This document shows, piece after piece, positions 1 through 10,238 of a stretch of DNA of 64,000 bases (the first letter of the stretch is position 1; each line of letters begins with the position of its first letter). Source of the stretch: Agrobacterium tumefaciens (lineage in GTDB: Bacteria > Pseudomonadota > Alphaproteobacteria > Rhizobiales > Rhizobiaceae); contig NZ_JXQV01000013.1 of the NCBI RefSeq assembly GCF_000834635.1, positions 93,121-157,120 on the forward strand. The letters are read 5' to 3'. Made by a program: the position numbers and the translations under genes. The notes beneath the pieces were generated by a model, which was not told where the DNA came from, did not search any database, and saw only the letters and a list, made by a program, of their open reading frames with translations.

Positions 1-1405
1 TTTCCAGCGCGTCCATACCGCCCTGCGGCATGGAGAATGGATTGTGGGCGAAGTCGATCTTCTTTTCTTCTTCGTTGTATTCGAAGAATGGGAAGTCAAC
101 GATCCAGCACAGCTCGAAACGGTCGCGGTCTACGAGGTTCAGTTCCTCGCCAGCGCGGGTGCGGGCTTCGCCAGCAAACTTGTAGAACTTGGCAGGATCA
201 CCGGCAACGAAGAAGGATGCGTCGCCTGCTTCAAGACCGAGCTGGACGCGCAAGGCTTCCGTGCGCTCTTCGCCGATGTTCTTGGCAAGCGGGCCAGAGC
301 CAACAACCTTGCCGTCTTCTTCCTTCCAGAAGATGTAGCCGAGGCCAGGCTGGCCTTGGCCTTGCGCCCAGGCATTCATGCGGTCACAGAACGCTCTCGA
401 GCCACCGGTCTTGGCTGGAATGGCCCAGACTTCAACCTTTGGGTTGGAGGCGATCATGTTTGCGAAGACCTTGAAGCCGGATCCGGCAAAATGGTCTGTC
501 ACGGCCTGCATTTCGATCGGGTTGCGAAGGTCCGGCTTATCGGAACCGTATGTGCGGATCGAATCGTCATAGGCAATGCGGCGGAAGTTCTGCGTAACAG
601 GCTTGCCTTCGGCAAACTGCTCGAACACGCCGCGAATGACGGGCTCCATGGTTTCCCATACGTCTTCCTGCGTCACGAAGCTCATTTCCAGGTCGAGCTG
701 GTAGAATTCGCCCGGCAGACGGTCTGCACGCGGGTCTTCATCGCGGAAGCACGGTGCGATCTGGAAGTAGCGGTCGAAACCAGCAACCATCAGAAGCTGC
801 TTGTACTGCTGCGGCGCCTGCGGCAACGCGAAGAACTTGCCTTCGTGAATGCGGCTTGGCACGAGGAAGTCGCGCGCACCTTCTGGTGAGGATGCCGTCA
901 GGATCGGAGTGGAATATTCAGCAAAGCCGATATCGCCCATGCGGCGGCGCATGTCGGAGATGATCTGCGTGCGCTTTACGATGTTCTTGTGCAGCGTATC
1001 GCGGCGAAGATCGAGGAAGCGATACTTCAGGCGCACATCTTCCGGATAGTCAGGCTCGCCGAAGACCGGCAGCGGCAGTTCCTTGGAAGCGGCCAGCACT
1101 TCGATTTCCTGAGCGTAAAGCTCGATTTCGCCGGTCTCCATGGTCTTGTTAACAGTGTCTTCCGAACGCGCCTTGACGAGACCATCAATACGGATGACCC
1201 ACTCGCCGCGAACGACTTCGGCAGACTTGAAGGCGGGGCTATCGGGATCGGCAACGACCTGCGTGATGCCGTAATGATCGCGAAGGTCGATGAAGAGAAC
1301 GCCGCCGTGATCTCGTACGCGATGGACCCAGCCGGACAGGCGAACGGTTTCGCCGACATGCGACTTGCGGAGTGCGGCACAGGTGTGGCTGCGGTAACGA
1401 TGCAT
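1..1405 (-). CDS. aspS: Aspartyl-tRNA synthetase, N-terminal 468 codons (runs off window)
   Basis: Class II aminoacyl-tRNA synthetase that charges tRNA-Asp (in many alphaproteobacteria also tRNA-Asn) with aspartate in the cytoplasm. The frame reads leftward from ATG at 1405 and is still open at base 1, so about 120 C-terminal residues of a protein usually near 590 aa are missing. It starts [13 protein letters not shown] and has the N-terminal OB-fold anticodon-binding domain ([15 protein letters not shown]), then the class II core with motif 2 ([15 protein letters not shown]) and the bacterial insertion domain. The start is supported by AGGA seven bases upstream. It is divergent from rnd. Nothing looks abnormal apart from truncation by the window edge. 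Confidence 0.97.
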   Translation of the reverse strand, partial: MHRYRSHTCAALRKSHVGETVRLSGWVHRVRDHGGVLFIDLRDHYGITQVVADPDSPAFKSAEVVRGEWVIRIDGLVKARSEDTVNKTMETGEIELYAQEIEVLAASKELPLPVFGEPDYPEDVRLKYRFLDLRRDTLHKNIVKRTQIISDMRRRMGDIGFAEYSTPILTASSPEGARDFLVPSRIHEGKFFALPQAPQQYKQLLMVAGFDRYFQIAPCFRDEDPRADRLPGEFYQLDLEMSFVTQEDVWETMEPVIRGVFEQFAEGKPVTQNFRRIAYDDSIRTYGSDKPDLRNPIEMQAVTDHFAGSGFKVFANMIASNPKVEVWAIPAKTGGSRAFCDRMNAWAQGQGQPGLGYIFWKEEDGKVVGSGPLAKNIGEERTEALRVQLGLEAGDASFFVAGDPAKFYKFAGEARTRAGEELNLVDRDRFELCWIVDFPFFEYNEEEKKIDFAHNPFSMPQGGMDALE

Positions 1406-1705
1406 TTTATGATCCTGAAGAATACAGCGGCAACGGTCTGCCGCGCTGTCGAAAATTGGCCGGAAAAGCGCATGACTGACCCGATTTGTCAAGGTAAAGC
1501 GCAATTTCCATAGCCCTCTTTGCACCCCCACCACGCAGAGCGCAATCATCATTTTGGATGATGTGACAGGCAAATTTGCAATTTATGGTCACATTAGGTG
1601 CGGGAAACTTCGCATGTGAGCCAAGAAACGGCTTGATCATATTGACATGGGCCGACCAAAGGGAAAGTAAGACGGATCGATTTCCGTGACTGGCTGAATG
1701 ACGCA
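1406..1705. other. Divergent aspS/rnd intergenic region
   Basis: This 300-base gap must hold the promoters of both aspS (leftward) and rnd (rightward). A TTGACA hexamer at 1642-1647 lies in a sensible place for rnd, but the expected -10 position (1665-1670, aagtaa) is a poor match, so the promoter is only a suggestion. I found no convincing open frame, RNA gene or strong inverted repeat here. Confidence 0.4.
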
Positions 1706-2872
1706 ATGATTGAAACGACAACAGCACTCGCCGAAGCCTGCAAGGAACTGGCGAAATCCGATTTCATTACGATTGATACGGAATTTCTTCGCGAGACGAC
1801 ATTCTGGCCGCAGCTTTGTCTGGTACAGATGGCAAGCCCGACGCTGGAAGTGCTAGTTGACCCACTTGCGAAAGATATCGACCTCACGCCTCTTTTCGAG
1901 TTGATGGCCGATCCGAGCGTCATCAAGGTTTTCCATGCCGCCCGTCAGGATATCGAAATCGTCCACCATCTGGGCGGACTTATCCCTCATCCTATTTTCG
2001 ATACGCAGGTCGCTGCCATGGTCTGCGGCTTTGGCGACTCTATTTCCTATGATCAGCTGGTCCAGCGGATCAAGAACGTCCAGATCGATAAATCCTCACG
2101 CTTCACGGACTGGAGCCGTCGCCCGCTGACCGAAAAGCAGCTGGACTACGCGCTGGCCGATGTCACCCATCTGCGTGATGTCTATCTCGCCTTGAAAGCG
2201 CAGCTGGAGCGCGATGGTCGTTCTTCCTGGCTCAAGGAAGAGATGGATATTCTGGAATCGGTTGAGACCTATGACATGCATCCCGATGATGCGTGGCTGC
2301 GGTTGAAGTCGCGTCTGCGCAAGCCGACCGAACTTGCCATTCTTAAATTCGTCGCAGCATGGCGCGAGCGGGAAGCGCGCTCGCGCAACGTGCCGCGCTC
2401 ACGTGTGTTGAAGGATGATGCGATTTTTGAGATTGCTCAGCAGCAGCCGAAAGACACCGACGCACTCTCACGTCTGCGCACCATCCCCAAGGGTTGGGAG
2501 CGCTCTGCATCCGGCGTCGCCATCATTGAAACGGTTAATGCGGCACTTGCGCTGCCAAAGGGCGAGATGCCGCAGGCTGCGCGACAAAGCCATTCCCCTG
2601 AGGGATCAGGCGCAGCGGTTGAGCTGCTGAAGGTTCTTCTGAAGCTGACTGCCGATAAACACGGCGTTGCCGCCAAGGTTATTGCCAATAGCGAAGATCT
2701 GGACAAGATCGCATCGGAAGGCGAAAAGGCCGACGTTCCCGCCCTTTCCGGCTGGAGGCGCGATCTGTTTGGCGAACCAGCATTGAAGCTTATTCGCGGT
2801 GAAGTGGCACTTCGTTTCGCTGGAAAGAAAGTGGAAGCGCTGGAGCTTCCGACCGCTGAAGAGACTGCCTGA
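1706..2872 (+). CDS. rnd: Ribonuclease D
   Basis: 3'-5' exoribonuclease that trims tRNA precursors and other structured RNAs. The 388-aa length is normal for the family. The DEDDy exonuclease residues can be placed: D24 and E26 in IDTEFLRE, D82 in AARQDIEIVH, and Y148/D152 in LDYALADVTHL. An HRDC RNA-binding domain follows at about residues 205-290 and a less conserved C-terminal domain completes the protein. The ATG at 1706 fits because the exonuclease domain begins about 15 residues later. It is divergent from aspS and about 200 bases upstream of the cyclase gene, so probably transcribed alone. Confidence 0.95.
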   Translation: MIETTTALAEACKELAKSDFITIDTEFLRETTFWPQLCLVQMASPTLEVLVDPLAKDIDLTPLFELMADPSVIKVFHAARQDIEIVHHLGGLIPHPIFDTQVAAMVCGFGDSISYDQLVQRIKNVQIDKSSRFTDWSRRPLTEKQLDYALADVTHLRDVYLALKAQLERDGRSSWLKEEMDILESVETYDMHPDDAWLRLKSRLRKPTELAILKFVAAWREREARSRNVPRSRVLKDDAIFEIAQQQPKDTDALSRLRTIPKGWERSASGVAIIETVNAALALPKGEMPQAARQSHSPEGSGAAVELLKVLLKLTADKHGVAAKVIANSEDLDKIASEGEKADVPALSGWRRDLFGEPALKLIRGEVALRFAGKKVEALELPTAEETA

Positions 2873-3074
2873 CAAGGTCTCCGACCCTGCCCCACAAAGC
2901 CGTTTGAGATTGATGCAAGTCCGTCACAGACGGCCTCTTTGCCCTGACATTACCGAAACATCACTTTTGGCCTGATCGTTTCCGCAATATGCTTCACGCC
3001 TAACGGGAATCATACCGGTGCCCCGTCATGGATGGCAGTTCCAACTGCGTCCCCTTGCCGAACAAAGAGGCTGG

Positions 3075-4100
3075 ATGAGAAAATTTCTCGCAATGCTGGA
3101 TTATGTCATGCTGTTTCTGGCGGTTGCCGGGAGCGGTGTGGCCTATGCATTTCTGGAATATGGCGGCGGCGCAGTTATCGGCGCCACCTATGCGCTGTTT
3201 GCCTGCGCGCCCATTCTCGCCTTCGAGCGCGGCTACATCATGCCCGGGCTTTCGCGGCGCATCAGCATGCTGCCGACCCCAGCCTATATCGCATTTGGCC
3301 TCGTCATCTATGCCATTCTGGTGTTTTGCGGCTTCGGCCTTGGCGGCACCATTCTGTGGGCCACGGGCATACTGCCCACGAGCTGGCGCAGCGCCGTCCA
3401 TGCGGAAATGCAGACGCTTCTGTTTACGCTGGGCGTATGCGCCATCATCGTCTTCATCATGCGCGTGCGGGAATTGCTGGGCCGCGATATCTTCATCGAT
3501 CTCATCCTAGGGCGTTATCGCCGTCCGGTCAGTGAAGAACGTGTCTTCCTGTTTGTGGACCTCGTCGGCTCCACCTCCTTTGCCGAAACCCACGGCGATC
3601 TTCGGGCGCAGGAATATCTGGGTGAACTGTTCTCTGTTTACGCGGGTCCGGTGCGGCGGCACGGCGGCGTTATCGATGATTATATCGGGGATGCAGCCAT
3701 CATTACCTGGCCTTACCATATGGCGATCCGCCGCGCGGCCTGCATCAATTGTGTCTTCGATATCCTGAAAGCCATCGAGAACAATCGTGCCGAATGGCTA
3801 TCGCGTTTTGGCACGGTGCCAAAGCTGCGATTCGCCGTTCATGGAGGCCCGGTCATCACGGCTGAAATCGGCGTCGATCACCACAAGATCACCTATTTCG
3901 GAGACACCGTTAATACCACGGCACGGCTGGAATCACTCAGCAAAATGCTGGGCCATCCCATCCTAATCTCGTCCGATCTTGCCCATCAATTGCTGCTGCC
4001 AAAAGGCGTAAAAAGCGAGTATCTGGGCGAACACGCCGTGAAAGGCCGCGGTCAGACACTGGGTGTCTGTGCCCTCAGTTCTGCTGAGATTATCGCCTGA
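3075..4100 (+). CDS. Membrane-bound class III adenylate/guanylate cyclase
   Basis: Predicted nucleotide cyclase of 341 aa. The N-terminal half holds several hydrophobic segments (about residues 5-140), followed by a cytoplasmic class III catalytic domain. Both metal-binding aspartates are present: D162 in FVDLVGST and D206 in DYIGDAA. The transition-state N and R are in FGDTVNTTARLES. The lysine that normally precedes the second aspartate by four residues and reads the purine is replaced by aspartate (DYIGD instead of KxxGD), and the partner position in FGDTVN is threonine, so substrate preference or activity is uncertain. I chose ATG 3075 because AGAGG sits just upstream; an in-frame GTG at 3018 would add 19 residues. 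Partners and signal are unknown. Confidence 0.88.
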   Translation: MRKFLAMLDYVMLFLAVAGSGVAYAFLEYGGGAVIGATYALFACAPILAFERGYIMPGLSRRISMLPTPAYIAFGLVIYAILVFCGFGLGGTILWATGILPTSWRSAVHAEMQTLLFTLGVCAIIVFIMRVRELLGRDIFIDLILGRYRRPVSEERVFLFVDLVGSTSFAETHGDLRAQEYLGELFSVYAGPVRRHGGVIDDYIGDAAIITWPYHMAIRRAACINCVFDILKAIENNRAEWLSRFGTVPKLRFAVHGGPVITAEIGVDHHKITYFGDTVNTTARLESLSKMLGHPILISSDLAHQLLLPKGVKSEYLGEHAVKGRGQTLGVCALSSAEIIA

Positions 4101-4199
4101 CGCTCGCATGGGCACAAGCGTCATCAAATCTTCAACCCGGGTTCAACCTGTTGTCATGAAGCGTGCCTAACGGTCCATGCATCGCAAATGCAGACACAA

Positions 4200-4222
4200 G
4201 GTTTGCATTGCAGATGCAAACC
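4200..4222. promoter_or_regulatory. Perfect palindrome in the esterase leader
   Basis: Nine-base arms ggtttgcat (4200-4208) and atgcaaacc (4214-4222) are separated by tgcag. The repeat ends 12 bases before the ATG at 4235, next to the likely ribosome-binding AAAGG. It could be a repressor operator or an mRNA hairpin limiting ribosome access; the sequence alone does not decide. Confidence 0.55.
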
Positions 4223-4234
4223 AAAGGTAATGTC

Positions 4235-5596
4235 ATGAAAAAGACCCTCCTGGCCTCCGCAGCCATTCTTGTGCTCGCCACCACCTCAACCTTCGCGGCG
4301 GAAAAGGAATTCCCTGCAAAGCTCGTGTCGCAGGCGGTCTTGCCGGCAAACACGATCATCGCGGCCCCTGCCGATGCGCCTGAGCATTTGAAGACATCGG
4401 GCAAGTTCACGACAGCGGATCGCAAGCGTGCCGAAGGCATGGGCACTGTTGCGGGTAAGGATGGCGTGCGCAAAACCGGTTTGTCCATGCCGTTTGCAGG
4501 CCAGGCCATGCAGGGCTTTTCGGGCATCAAGACGACGAGCGACGGTACATTCTGGAGCCTTTCCGATAATGGCTTCGGCTCCAAGTCGAACTCCAGCGAT
4601 TCGATGCTGATGCTGCATCACCTGAAAATCGACTGGGCCAATGGCAAGGTCGATGCGCAGGAAACCGTGTTCCTCTCAGACCCGGACAAGAAGACACCCT
4701 TCCCCATCGTTATGGAAGGCTCCGAGAAGCGTTATCTGACCGGTGCGGATTTCGATGTGGAATCCATCCAGCCGACAAGCGACGGTTTCTGGGTTGGCGA
4801 AGAGTTCGGCCCCTATGTCCTGAAGTTCACCCGCGACGGCAAAATGACCAATGTCGTCTCGACCAAGGCTGGCGAGATCGACGTGAAATCCCCTGACCAT
4901 CCGACACTCACGCTTCCTGCCAATCCAACTCAGAAGCTGCCTGCCTTCAACCTGAAGCGTTCCGGTGGCTTTGAAGGTCTTGCCATGTCCAAGGATGGCA
5001 CAAAGGCTTACGGACTGCTGGAAGGTCCGCTCTATAATGCCGAGGGACAAGTCGAAAAGACGGAAGACGGCGCAACCGGTCTTCGTATCATCGAGCTGGA
5101 TGTTGCTTCCAAGAGCTGGACTGGCCGCACATGGCTCTACACGCTGGCAGATGGTGGCGAGGCCATTGGCGACTTCAACATGCTGGATGATACCACTGCG
5201 CTGGTGATCGAGCGTGACAACGGCGCTGGCATGGCGGACAAGGCGTGCACCGACCCGAAGAAGCCTGAAGAGACTTGCTTTGCAGTTCCGGCCAAGCTGA
5301 AGCGCATCTACAAGATCGAAATGAGCGATGCGAATGTGGGCAAAGCCGCACGCAAGATCGGCTATATCGATCTCATGAAGATCGCTGATCCCGATGGCAA
5401 GGCACGTCAGGGCAGCGCAAACGGCATTTACACAATGCCCTTCGTTACCATCGAGAACGTAGACCGCGTGGACGCAACGCACATCATCGTCGGTAACGAC
5501 AACAACCTGCCATTCTCGGCTGGCCGCGCCCTGGATAAGGCAGATGACAACGAGTTCGTTCTGCTTGAGGTGAAAGACCTGCTAGACGCGAAGTAA
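4235..5596 (+). CDS. Exported phytase-like esterase
   Basis: Predicted secreted protein of 453 aa in the 'esterase-like activity of phytase' family, a beta-propeller-type fold found in periplasmic or extracellular proteins. ATG 4235 gives a textbook Sec signal peptide (MKKTLLASAAILVLATTSTFAA, cleavage near residue 21); an upstream in-frame start at 4163 would put 24 irrelevant residues before it. Family signatures include FSGIKTTSDGTFWSLSDNGFG near residue 95, GFWVGEEFGPYVLKF, and GGFEGLAMSKDG further on. The substrate is not known; phosphate-ester hydrolysis is only suggested by the family name. Located beside ppx and ppk, which may or may not reflect a phosphate theme. A perfect palindrome precedes the start and a terminator follows. 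Confidence 0.88.
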   Translation: MKKTLLASAAILVLATTSTFAAEKEFPAKLVSQAVLPANTIIAAPADAPEHLKTSGKFTTADRKRAEGMGTVAGKDGVRKTGLSMPFAGQAMQGFSGIKTTSDGTFWSLSDNGFGSKSNSSDSMLMLHHLKIDWANGKVDAQETVFLSDPDKKTPFPIVMEGSEKRYLTGADFDVESIQPTSDGFWVGEEFGPYVLKFTRDGKMTNVVSTKAGEIDVKSPDHPTLTLPANPTQKLPAFNLKRSGGFEGLAMSKDGTKAYGLLEGPLYNAEGQVEKTEDGATGLRIIELDVASKSWTGRTWLYTLADGGEAIGDFNMLDDTTALVIERDNGAGMADKACTDPKKPEETCFAVPAKLKRIYKIEMSDANVGKAARKIGYIDLMKIADPDGKARQGSANGIYTMPFVTIENVDRVDATHIIVGNDNNLPFSAGRALDKADDNEFVLLEVKDLLDAK

Positions 5597-5606
5597 TCAG
5601 TAAAGC

Positions 5607-5639
5607 GCGGAGCCCCCAACGTTTATTTGAGGGCTCCGC
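5607..5639. terminator. Terminator between the convergent esterase and ppx genes
   Basis: Arms gcggagccc (5607-5615) and gggctccgc (5631-5639) with a 15-base loop lie between two convergent genes. A long T run is lacking on either strand, so termination in both directions is inferred mostly from position and stem strength. Confidence 0.6.
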
Positions 5640-5650
5640 ATCAAATTCCA

Positions 5651-7171
5651 TCACTCGAAAACGAATGCCAGCTTTTTGCCTGTCAGCTTCGAAAGTTGCT
5701 GCAACCTACCCTCGAGCCTCTCGCCAGCAAAATCGCAATATTCATGCGGAACGACGAATTCGAGATCTATACCGTCCTGCTCGGACCGGCGAAACTTCAG
5801 GTGATCGACAACGCCCGGCATGGATGCGGAAAACAGGTAGATGACCCGCAGCAGACCACCCAGCAGCTTCGCAAGCTCCTGCATTCTCTCACCCGCAATC
5901 GATGTCAGGTGTTCGGTCGTCCCATTGTCGTTGAGGCCTTCGAAGCGATAATAATTCGCAAGCGCGATGTAGGCGCGACCGGGATGGGTGATGGCGATGA
6001 AAGACGAATGCGCGATGATGTTGAGCGCCTGCAATCCGCGATAATCGGGATGGGCGCGCCAGCTGATATCAGCCAGAAGGCACGCAGCCTGGCGATACCG
6101 CGCCTCGTCCTCGGTCTCATCGATACCAAAAATCGGCACTGTCCGCCCGCTCCAATCCGCTAGCTCGCGTGCGTGTTCTGGTGATCTGGCGCGAAGGATT
6201 GCCAACTCATCTGCAACGACAAGAAGGGGATCCGACGCCTGCTCAGTCTCGGGCAGCAACGAATAGAGATAGCCTTCACGGACGCCCTGAGCGGAAAACG
6301 CGATCTTTGCCGGCTTCATTGCTTCCAGCACTTCGCGCATGGCGACAGCACCAAAGGGTAGCAGCGTGCGGCGGTTTTTTGATACCGCCTGCCAGGCAGG
6401 GTCCTTGCTGTCCTTGGAGGCAATGACCTCGTCCAAAAAGCTCAGCATATCCGCGAGCGGCAATTCATAGCCCTGCATCATGTGCAGAGGGTAGCCGGTG
6501 ATTTCCATGTGCAGCTTGGCAATGTTACGCCATGTGCCGCCGACCGCGTAGAATGTGCGCCCCTCGCCTTTTGCAAGCAGCTTTGCCGTCTTGACCTGCT
6601 TTTTCGTGTAGGCCGCAGCCTTCTCGATGGAGCCGCCCGAATGTTCCGACAATCGCAAGCCGCCCAGCGGCAGGGTGATACCATCGCCGCAATTTTTGCC
6701 CCTAATATCGATCAATTCCAGCGAACCGCCACCCAGATCACCGGCAATGCCATCAGCATCGTGGAAACCGCTGATTACGCCATAGGCGGAATAGAGCGCT
6801 TCCTTTTCACCGGAGAGAACCTCGATCTCGCAGCCGAGAATGCTTTCAGCATCGCGAATGAAATCGGGACCGTTGGATGCTTCACGGGCGGCGGCGGTGG
6901 CAAGCACATAGAGCTGTTTCGCCTGGGCCTGTTCCGAAAGAGCACGGAAGCGGCGCAACGCCGCCAGCGCACGCGTCACGCCCTCTTCATCCATGCGCCC
7001 GGTCAATGCGAGGCCTTTACCTAGGCCGCACAGGACTTTTTCATTGAAAAGCACCGCTGGGGCGCGCGAGAGTCCCTCATATACGACGAGACGAACGGAG
7101 TTCGAACCAATGTCTATGACGGAAACGGGGGCGAGACCAGTAAGGCGCCCCTGTGCTTCTGATCGTGTCAT
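5651..7171 (-). CDS. ppx: Exopolyphosphatase / guanosine pentaphosphate phosphohydrolase family
   Basis: Ppx/GppA protein of 506 aa that releases orthophosphate from polyphosphate ends and may act on pppGpp. The actin-like ATPase-fold core begins [18 protein letters not shown] near residue 17, with the second phosphate-binding loop [12 protein letters not shown] near residue 145 and a third glycine-rich segment, YAVGGTWRN. The C-terminal half resembles the HD-like helical domain of the family, although the HD motif itself is not obvious. Its ATG overlaps the TGA of ppk by four bases (ATGA), so the polymer-making and polymer-degrading enzymes are translated from one message. Confidence 0.94.
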   Translation of the reverse strand: MTRSEAQGRLTGLAPVSVIDIGSNSVRLVVYEGLSRAPAVLFNEKVLCGLGKGLALTGRMDEEGVTRALAALRRFRALSEQAQAKQLYVLATAAAREASNGPDFIRDAESILGCEIEVLSGEKEALYSAYGVISGFHDADGIAGDLGGGSLELIDIRGKNCGDGITLPLGGLRLSEHSGGSIEKAAAYTKKQVKTAKLLAKGEGRTFYAVGGTWRNIAKLHMEITGYPLHMMQGYELPLADMLSFLDEVIASKDSKDPAWQAVSKNRRTLLPFGAVAMREVLEAMKPAKIAFSAQGVREGYLYSLLPETEQASDPLLVVADELAILRARSPEHARELADWSGRTVPIFGIDETEDEARYRQAACLLADISWRAHPDYRGLQALNIIAHSSFIAITHPGRAYIALANYYRFEGLNDNGTTEHLTSIAGERMQELAKLLGGLLRVIYLFSASMPGVVDHLKFRRSEQDGIDLEFVVPHEYCDFAGERLEGRLQQLSKLTGKKLAFVFE

Positions 7172-9369
7172 TCAGCCTGTTTCTTGCGGGCAGAGACCAG
7201 CCCGGCAATCAGTTTGGGCGCACTGGATTTCAAGGCTTCACCACGTCCCGACAGGCTTGGATTGGTCATGAAATAGTGCTGCGCGTTGAACGGTTCCTCG
7301 CCTTTGCGCACCTCGATGCGCCTAGACGTACCGTCCGGCAGTATCTCGTAGCTCTGCTGGTTGTCAATGAGATTGCCCAGCATGATCTGCGAAAGAACCT
7401 GCTCGTGCACAGTGGGATTGACCAACGGCACCATGGTTTCAACCCGGCGATCCAAGTTGCGTGGCATCATGTCGGCCGATCCGATGTAGACCAGCGCCTT
7501 GTCGGAAGGCAGGCCATGGCCGTTGCCGAAGCAGAAGATGCGGCTATGCTCGAGGAAGCGTCCGACGATGGATTTCACGCGGATATTGTCGGACAGGCCC
7601 GGCACCTGCGGGCGCAGGCAGCAGATGCCACGAATGACCAGATCGATCTCCACACCGGCTTCACTGGCGCGATAGAGCGAGTCGATGATTTCAGGATCCA
7701 CAAGCGAGTTCATCTTCATCCAGATTGCCGCTGGAGCACCATTTCTGGCGTGTTCCGCTTCATCATTGATGTGCTTGAGAATGCGCGAGCGCATCGTATA
7801 GGGCGAAACCGCCAGCTTCATGCCCTCTTCAGGCTCACCGTAACCGGTGATGAAGTTGAAGATGTTCGCCATATCATGCGCGATCTTCGGATTGCAGGTG
7901 AAGAACGACAGGTCTGTATACACCTTGGCAGTGACCGGGTGATAGTTACCGGTGCCGAGGTGGCAATAGGTCCGTAGCTTGCCATCTTCACGGCGCACGA
8001 CCATGGACATCTTGGAGTGGGTCTTGAGTTCGATGAAGCCGAAAACGACCTGAACACCGGCGCGTTCCAGATCTCGCGCCCAACGAATATTCGCCTCTTC
8101 GTCGAAACGAGCCTTCAATTCCACCAGCGCGGTCACCGACTTGCCAGCATCGGCAGCATCGATCAATGCGCGAACGATCGGGCTATCATTAGAAGTGCGG
8201 TAGAGCGTCTGCTTGATGGCGAGAACGTCGGGGTCACGTGCCGCCTGCAACAGGAACTGCACGACAACGTCAAAGCTCTCATAAGGGTGGTGAACCACCA
8301 TGTCCTTTTCGCGAATGGCCGCAAGGCAGTCGCCAGCATGTTCACGCACACGCTCCGGGAAGCGGGCATTGTATGGTTCGAACTTCAGGTCATCACGCGG
8401 TGCCTTGACGATTTCCGAGATTGTGTTCAGCGCCAAGAGGCCCGGCAGAACCGCGACGCGATTGTCCGGCACACCCAGTTCGTGAACAACGAACTGGCGC
8501 AAAGATGGAGGCATTTCACTGTCGGTCTCGATGCGGATAACCGAGCCGCGACGGCGGCGCTTCAGCGCGCTTTCAAAGTAGCGGACGAGATCTTCCGCCT
8601 CTTCCTCAAGCTCGATATCGCTGTCACGGATAATGCGGAACGTGCCGAAGCCACGCACCGTGTAGCCGGGATAGAGCCTGTGGATGAACAGGCCAACCAC
8701 GTCTTCCAGCGTGATATAGCGGATCGCGCCCTTGTCATCCGGCAGACGGATAAAGCGGTCGAGTGCGGGCGGCAGACGCAGGAGAGCCGTCATCGGCTCG
8801 CGGCCATTGACGCTATCGAGCTGCAAGCCCATCGAAAATCCCAGATTGGGGATGAATGGGAAAGGATGCGCCGGATCGATCGACAGGGGCGTCAGAACCG
8901 GGAAAATCAATGCTTCGAATTCGTTTTCCAGCCAGACCAGATCCTGTTCGGAAAGTGCCGCCGGGCGAACGATATAGATGTTTTCCTTGCCCAGATATTG
9001 CTGGAGAACCGCAAGCGAAGCCTGCTGCTCCATCTGGAGATTGTCGATCTCTTTCAGAATATTTTCAAGCTGCTCGGCGGGCGTCTTTCCATCCGGCGTC
9101 TTGACGGTCACGGACTGGCGAACCTGACCTTCCAGGCCAGCGACGCGCACCATGAAGAATTCATCAAGGTTGGCAGCAGAAATCGAGAGAAAGCGAAGAC
9201 GCTCAAGCAGGGGGTGAGCCGTGTTGAGCGTTTCTTCAAGGACGCGGCGGTTGAATTGCAGCCAGGAAAACTCCCGGTTTACAAAGCGCGTCGGGCTGTC
9301 CCACAGGTCCGCGACCTCTGCTGCTGCCTGCGTGCCATCGTTCGAACCGTCCTGCACTGCCGAATCCAT
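7168..9369 (-). CDS. ppk: Polyphosphate kinase 1
   Basis: Membrane-associated enzyme that reversibly polymerises the gamma phosphate of ATP into polyphosphate; 733 aa, close to the family norm. The N-terminal domain begins with [19 protein letters not shown] and [14 protein letters not shown] lies near 164. The phospholipase-D-like catalytic part contains the two family histidines with the expected spacing of 19: H451 in LKTHSKM (counterpart of the autophosphorylated histidine of the E. coli enzyme) and H470 in CHLGTGNYH. It overlaps ppx by four bases. The 152 bases upstream to hda contain a weak repeat gcatcgg/ccgatgc at 9449-9481 and could hold a promoter or be read through from hda. Confidence 0.97.
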   Translation of the reverse strand: MDSAVQDGSNDGTQAAAEVADLWDSPTRFVNREFSWLQFNRRVLEETLNTAHPLLERLRFLSISAANLDEFFMVRVAGLEGQVRQSVTVKTPDGKTPAEQLENILKEIDNLQMEQQASLAVLQQYLGKENIYIVRPAALSEQDLVWLENEFEALIFPVLTPLSIDPAHPFPFIPNLGFSMGLQLDSVNGREPMTALLRLPPALDRFIRLPDDKGAIRYITLEDVVGLFIHRLYPGYTVRGFGTFRIIRDSDIELEEEAEDLVRYFESALKRRRRGSVIRIETDSEMPPSLRQFVVHELGVPDNRVAVLPGLLALNTISEIVKAPRDDLKFEPYNARFPERVREHAGDCLAAIREKDMVVHHPYESFDVVVQFLLQAARDPDVLAIKQTLYRTSNDSPIVRALIDAADAGKSVTALVELKARFDEEANIRWARDLERAGVQVVFGFIELKTHSKMSMVVRREDGKLRTYCHLGTGNYHPVTAKVYTDLSFFTCNPKIAHDMANIFNFITGYGEPEEGMKLAVSPYTMRSRILKHINDEAEHARNGAPAAIWMKMNSLVDPEIIDSLYRASEAGVEIDLVIRGICCLRPQVPGLSDNIRVKSIVGRFLEHSRIFCFGNGHGLPSDKALVYIGSADMMPRNLDRRVETMVPLVNPTVHEQVLSQIMLGNLIDNQQSYEILPDGTSRRIEVRKGEEPFNAQHYFMTNPSLSGRGEALKSSAPKLIAGLVSARKKQAE

Positions 9370-9521
9370 AAAATATCCCCCGCCCTTTAAAACCGGTTTC
9401 CCGAGGCCATGGCAGGACTAAGCCTGCAATGCTCTAGGTCTTGTTGAAGCATCGGGGCGATTGATAACCGCTTTCCGATGCCTACAGCCCGTATAACAGT
9501 TTGACGACGGAACTGTGACAG

Positions 9522-10235
9522 TCAATCATCGTCCACATCGCTACCCAGTTCAGTCAGCACTTCTGCCGCCATTGCCCGGCTGATCCGCGCTCCCCGTGCC
9601 AGTCCCAAACGATCAAGCCTCTCGACAATCGTCTGCGCCGTATCCAGAGAACGCTCCATCCTCGCAACGATATAGCTGACAAGTTTGTCATCTATATAAA
9701 GCTGACGGTCCGCAAAGAGTTTCATCAGAATCTGACCCAGCAGATCCTCATCCGGCTCGCCGATCTCCACCACCGTTGCCGCCTTCAGCCTCGAGCGAAG
9801 ATCGGGCAAGGTAACGGGCCATAGCGAAGGAGATTCCCGGCTGGTGATCAGCAATGAGGTTCCGTTTTCCCGCACGCTGTTGATGACGTGAAAAAGCTGC
9901 GTATCGTCAAATCCATTGCGATCGGCATCTTCGAACAACACCGGAGCCTTTTCTGCCACACGCGCGGCCTCTGCACCTGCAACGGGTTGAATTTCGGCGG
10001 CACTACTGATGTTTTTCCAGATGCTGGCGAGATGCGATTTCCCCGAGCCCGGCGGCCCGACCAGAACCACAACCGGCGACGGCCAGCGCGGCCAGCTGTC
10101 CACGATGCTGACAGCCGCATCCAGAGGAGCGGCCACAAGCAGATCGTCACGACCAGTCGCCGTCTGGTGGGAGAAAGCCAGCGGAAGTTGTTCGGCCTTT
10201 GTTTTGATGGCGCCGGGCTTGTTTCTATCGCTCAT
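9522..10235 (-). CDS. hda: DnaA regulatory inactivator homologue (HdaA type)
   Basis: AAA+ protein of 237 aa that, bound to the replication sliding clamp, stimulates ATP hydrolysis by DnaA and so limits re-initiation. The N-terminal clamp-binding peptide is clear (QLPLAF, residues 16-21). Walker A is GPPGSGKS (60-67), Walker B is around VLFEDAD, and sensor-type residues occur in ITSRESPSLW and LPDLRSRL. The AAA+ lid follows (VARMERSLDTAQTIVERLD). It starts three bases after the perM-type gene stops, so the two are probably co-transcribed. The symbol follows the alphaproteobacterial HdaA homologues. Confidence 0.9.
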   Translation of the reverse strand: MSDRNKPGAIKTKAEQLPLAFSHQTATGRDDLLVAAPLDAAVSIVDSWPRWPSPVVVLVGPPGSGKSHLASIWKNISSAAEIQPVAGAEAARVAEKAPVLFEDADRNGFDDTQLFHVINSVRENGTSLLITSRESPSLWPVTLPDLRSRLKAATVVEIGEPDEDLLGQILMKLFADRQLYIDDKLVSYIVARMERSLDTAQTIVERLDRLGLARGARISRAMAAEVLTELGSDVDDD

Positions 10236-10238
10236 CGT

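Noticed and set aside
44..889. Forward open frame over the aspS region
   Set aside because: The leftward frame gives a full class II synthetase; this is its complement.
2921..2933. Small stem ccgtc/gacgg after rnd
   Set aside because: Five-base stem with a weak T tract; could be chance.
9449..9481. Inverted repeat gcatcgg/ccgatgc between hda and ppk
   Set aside because: Short arms, a 19-base loop and no T run; not convincing as a terminator or operator.
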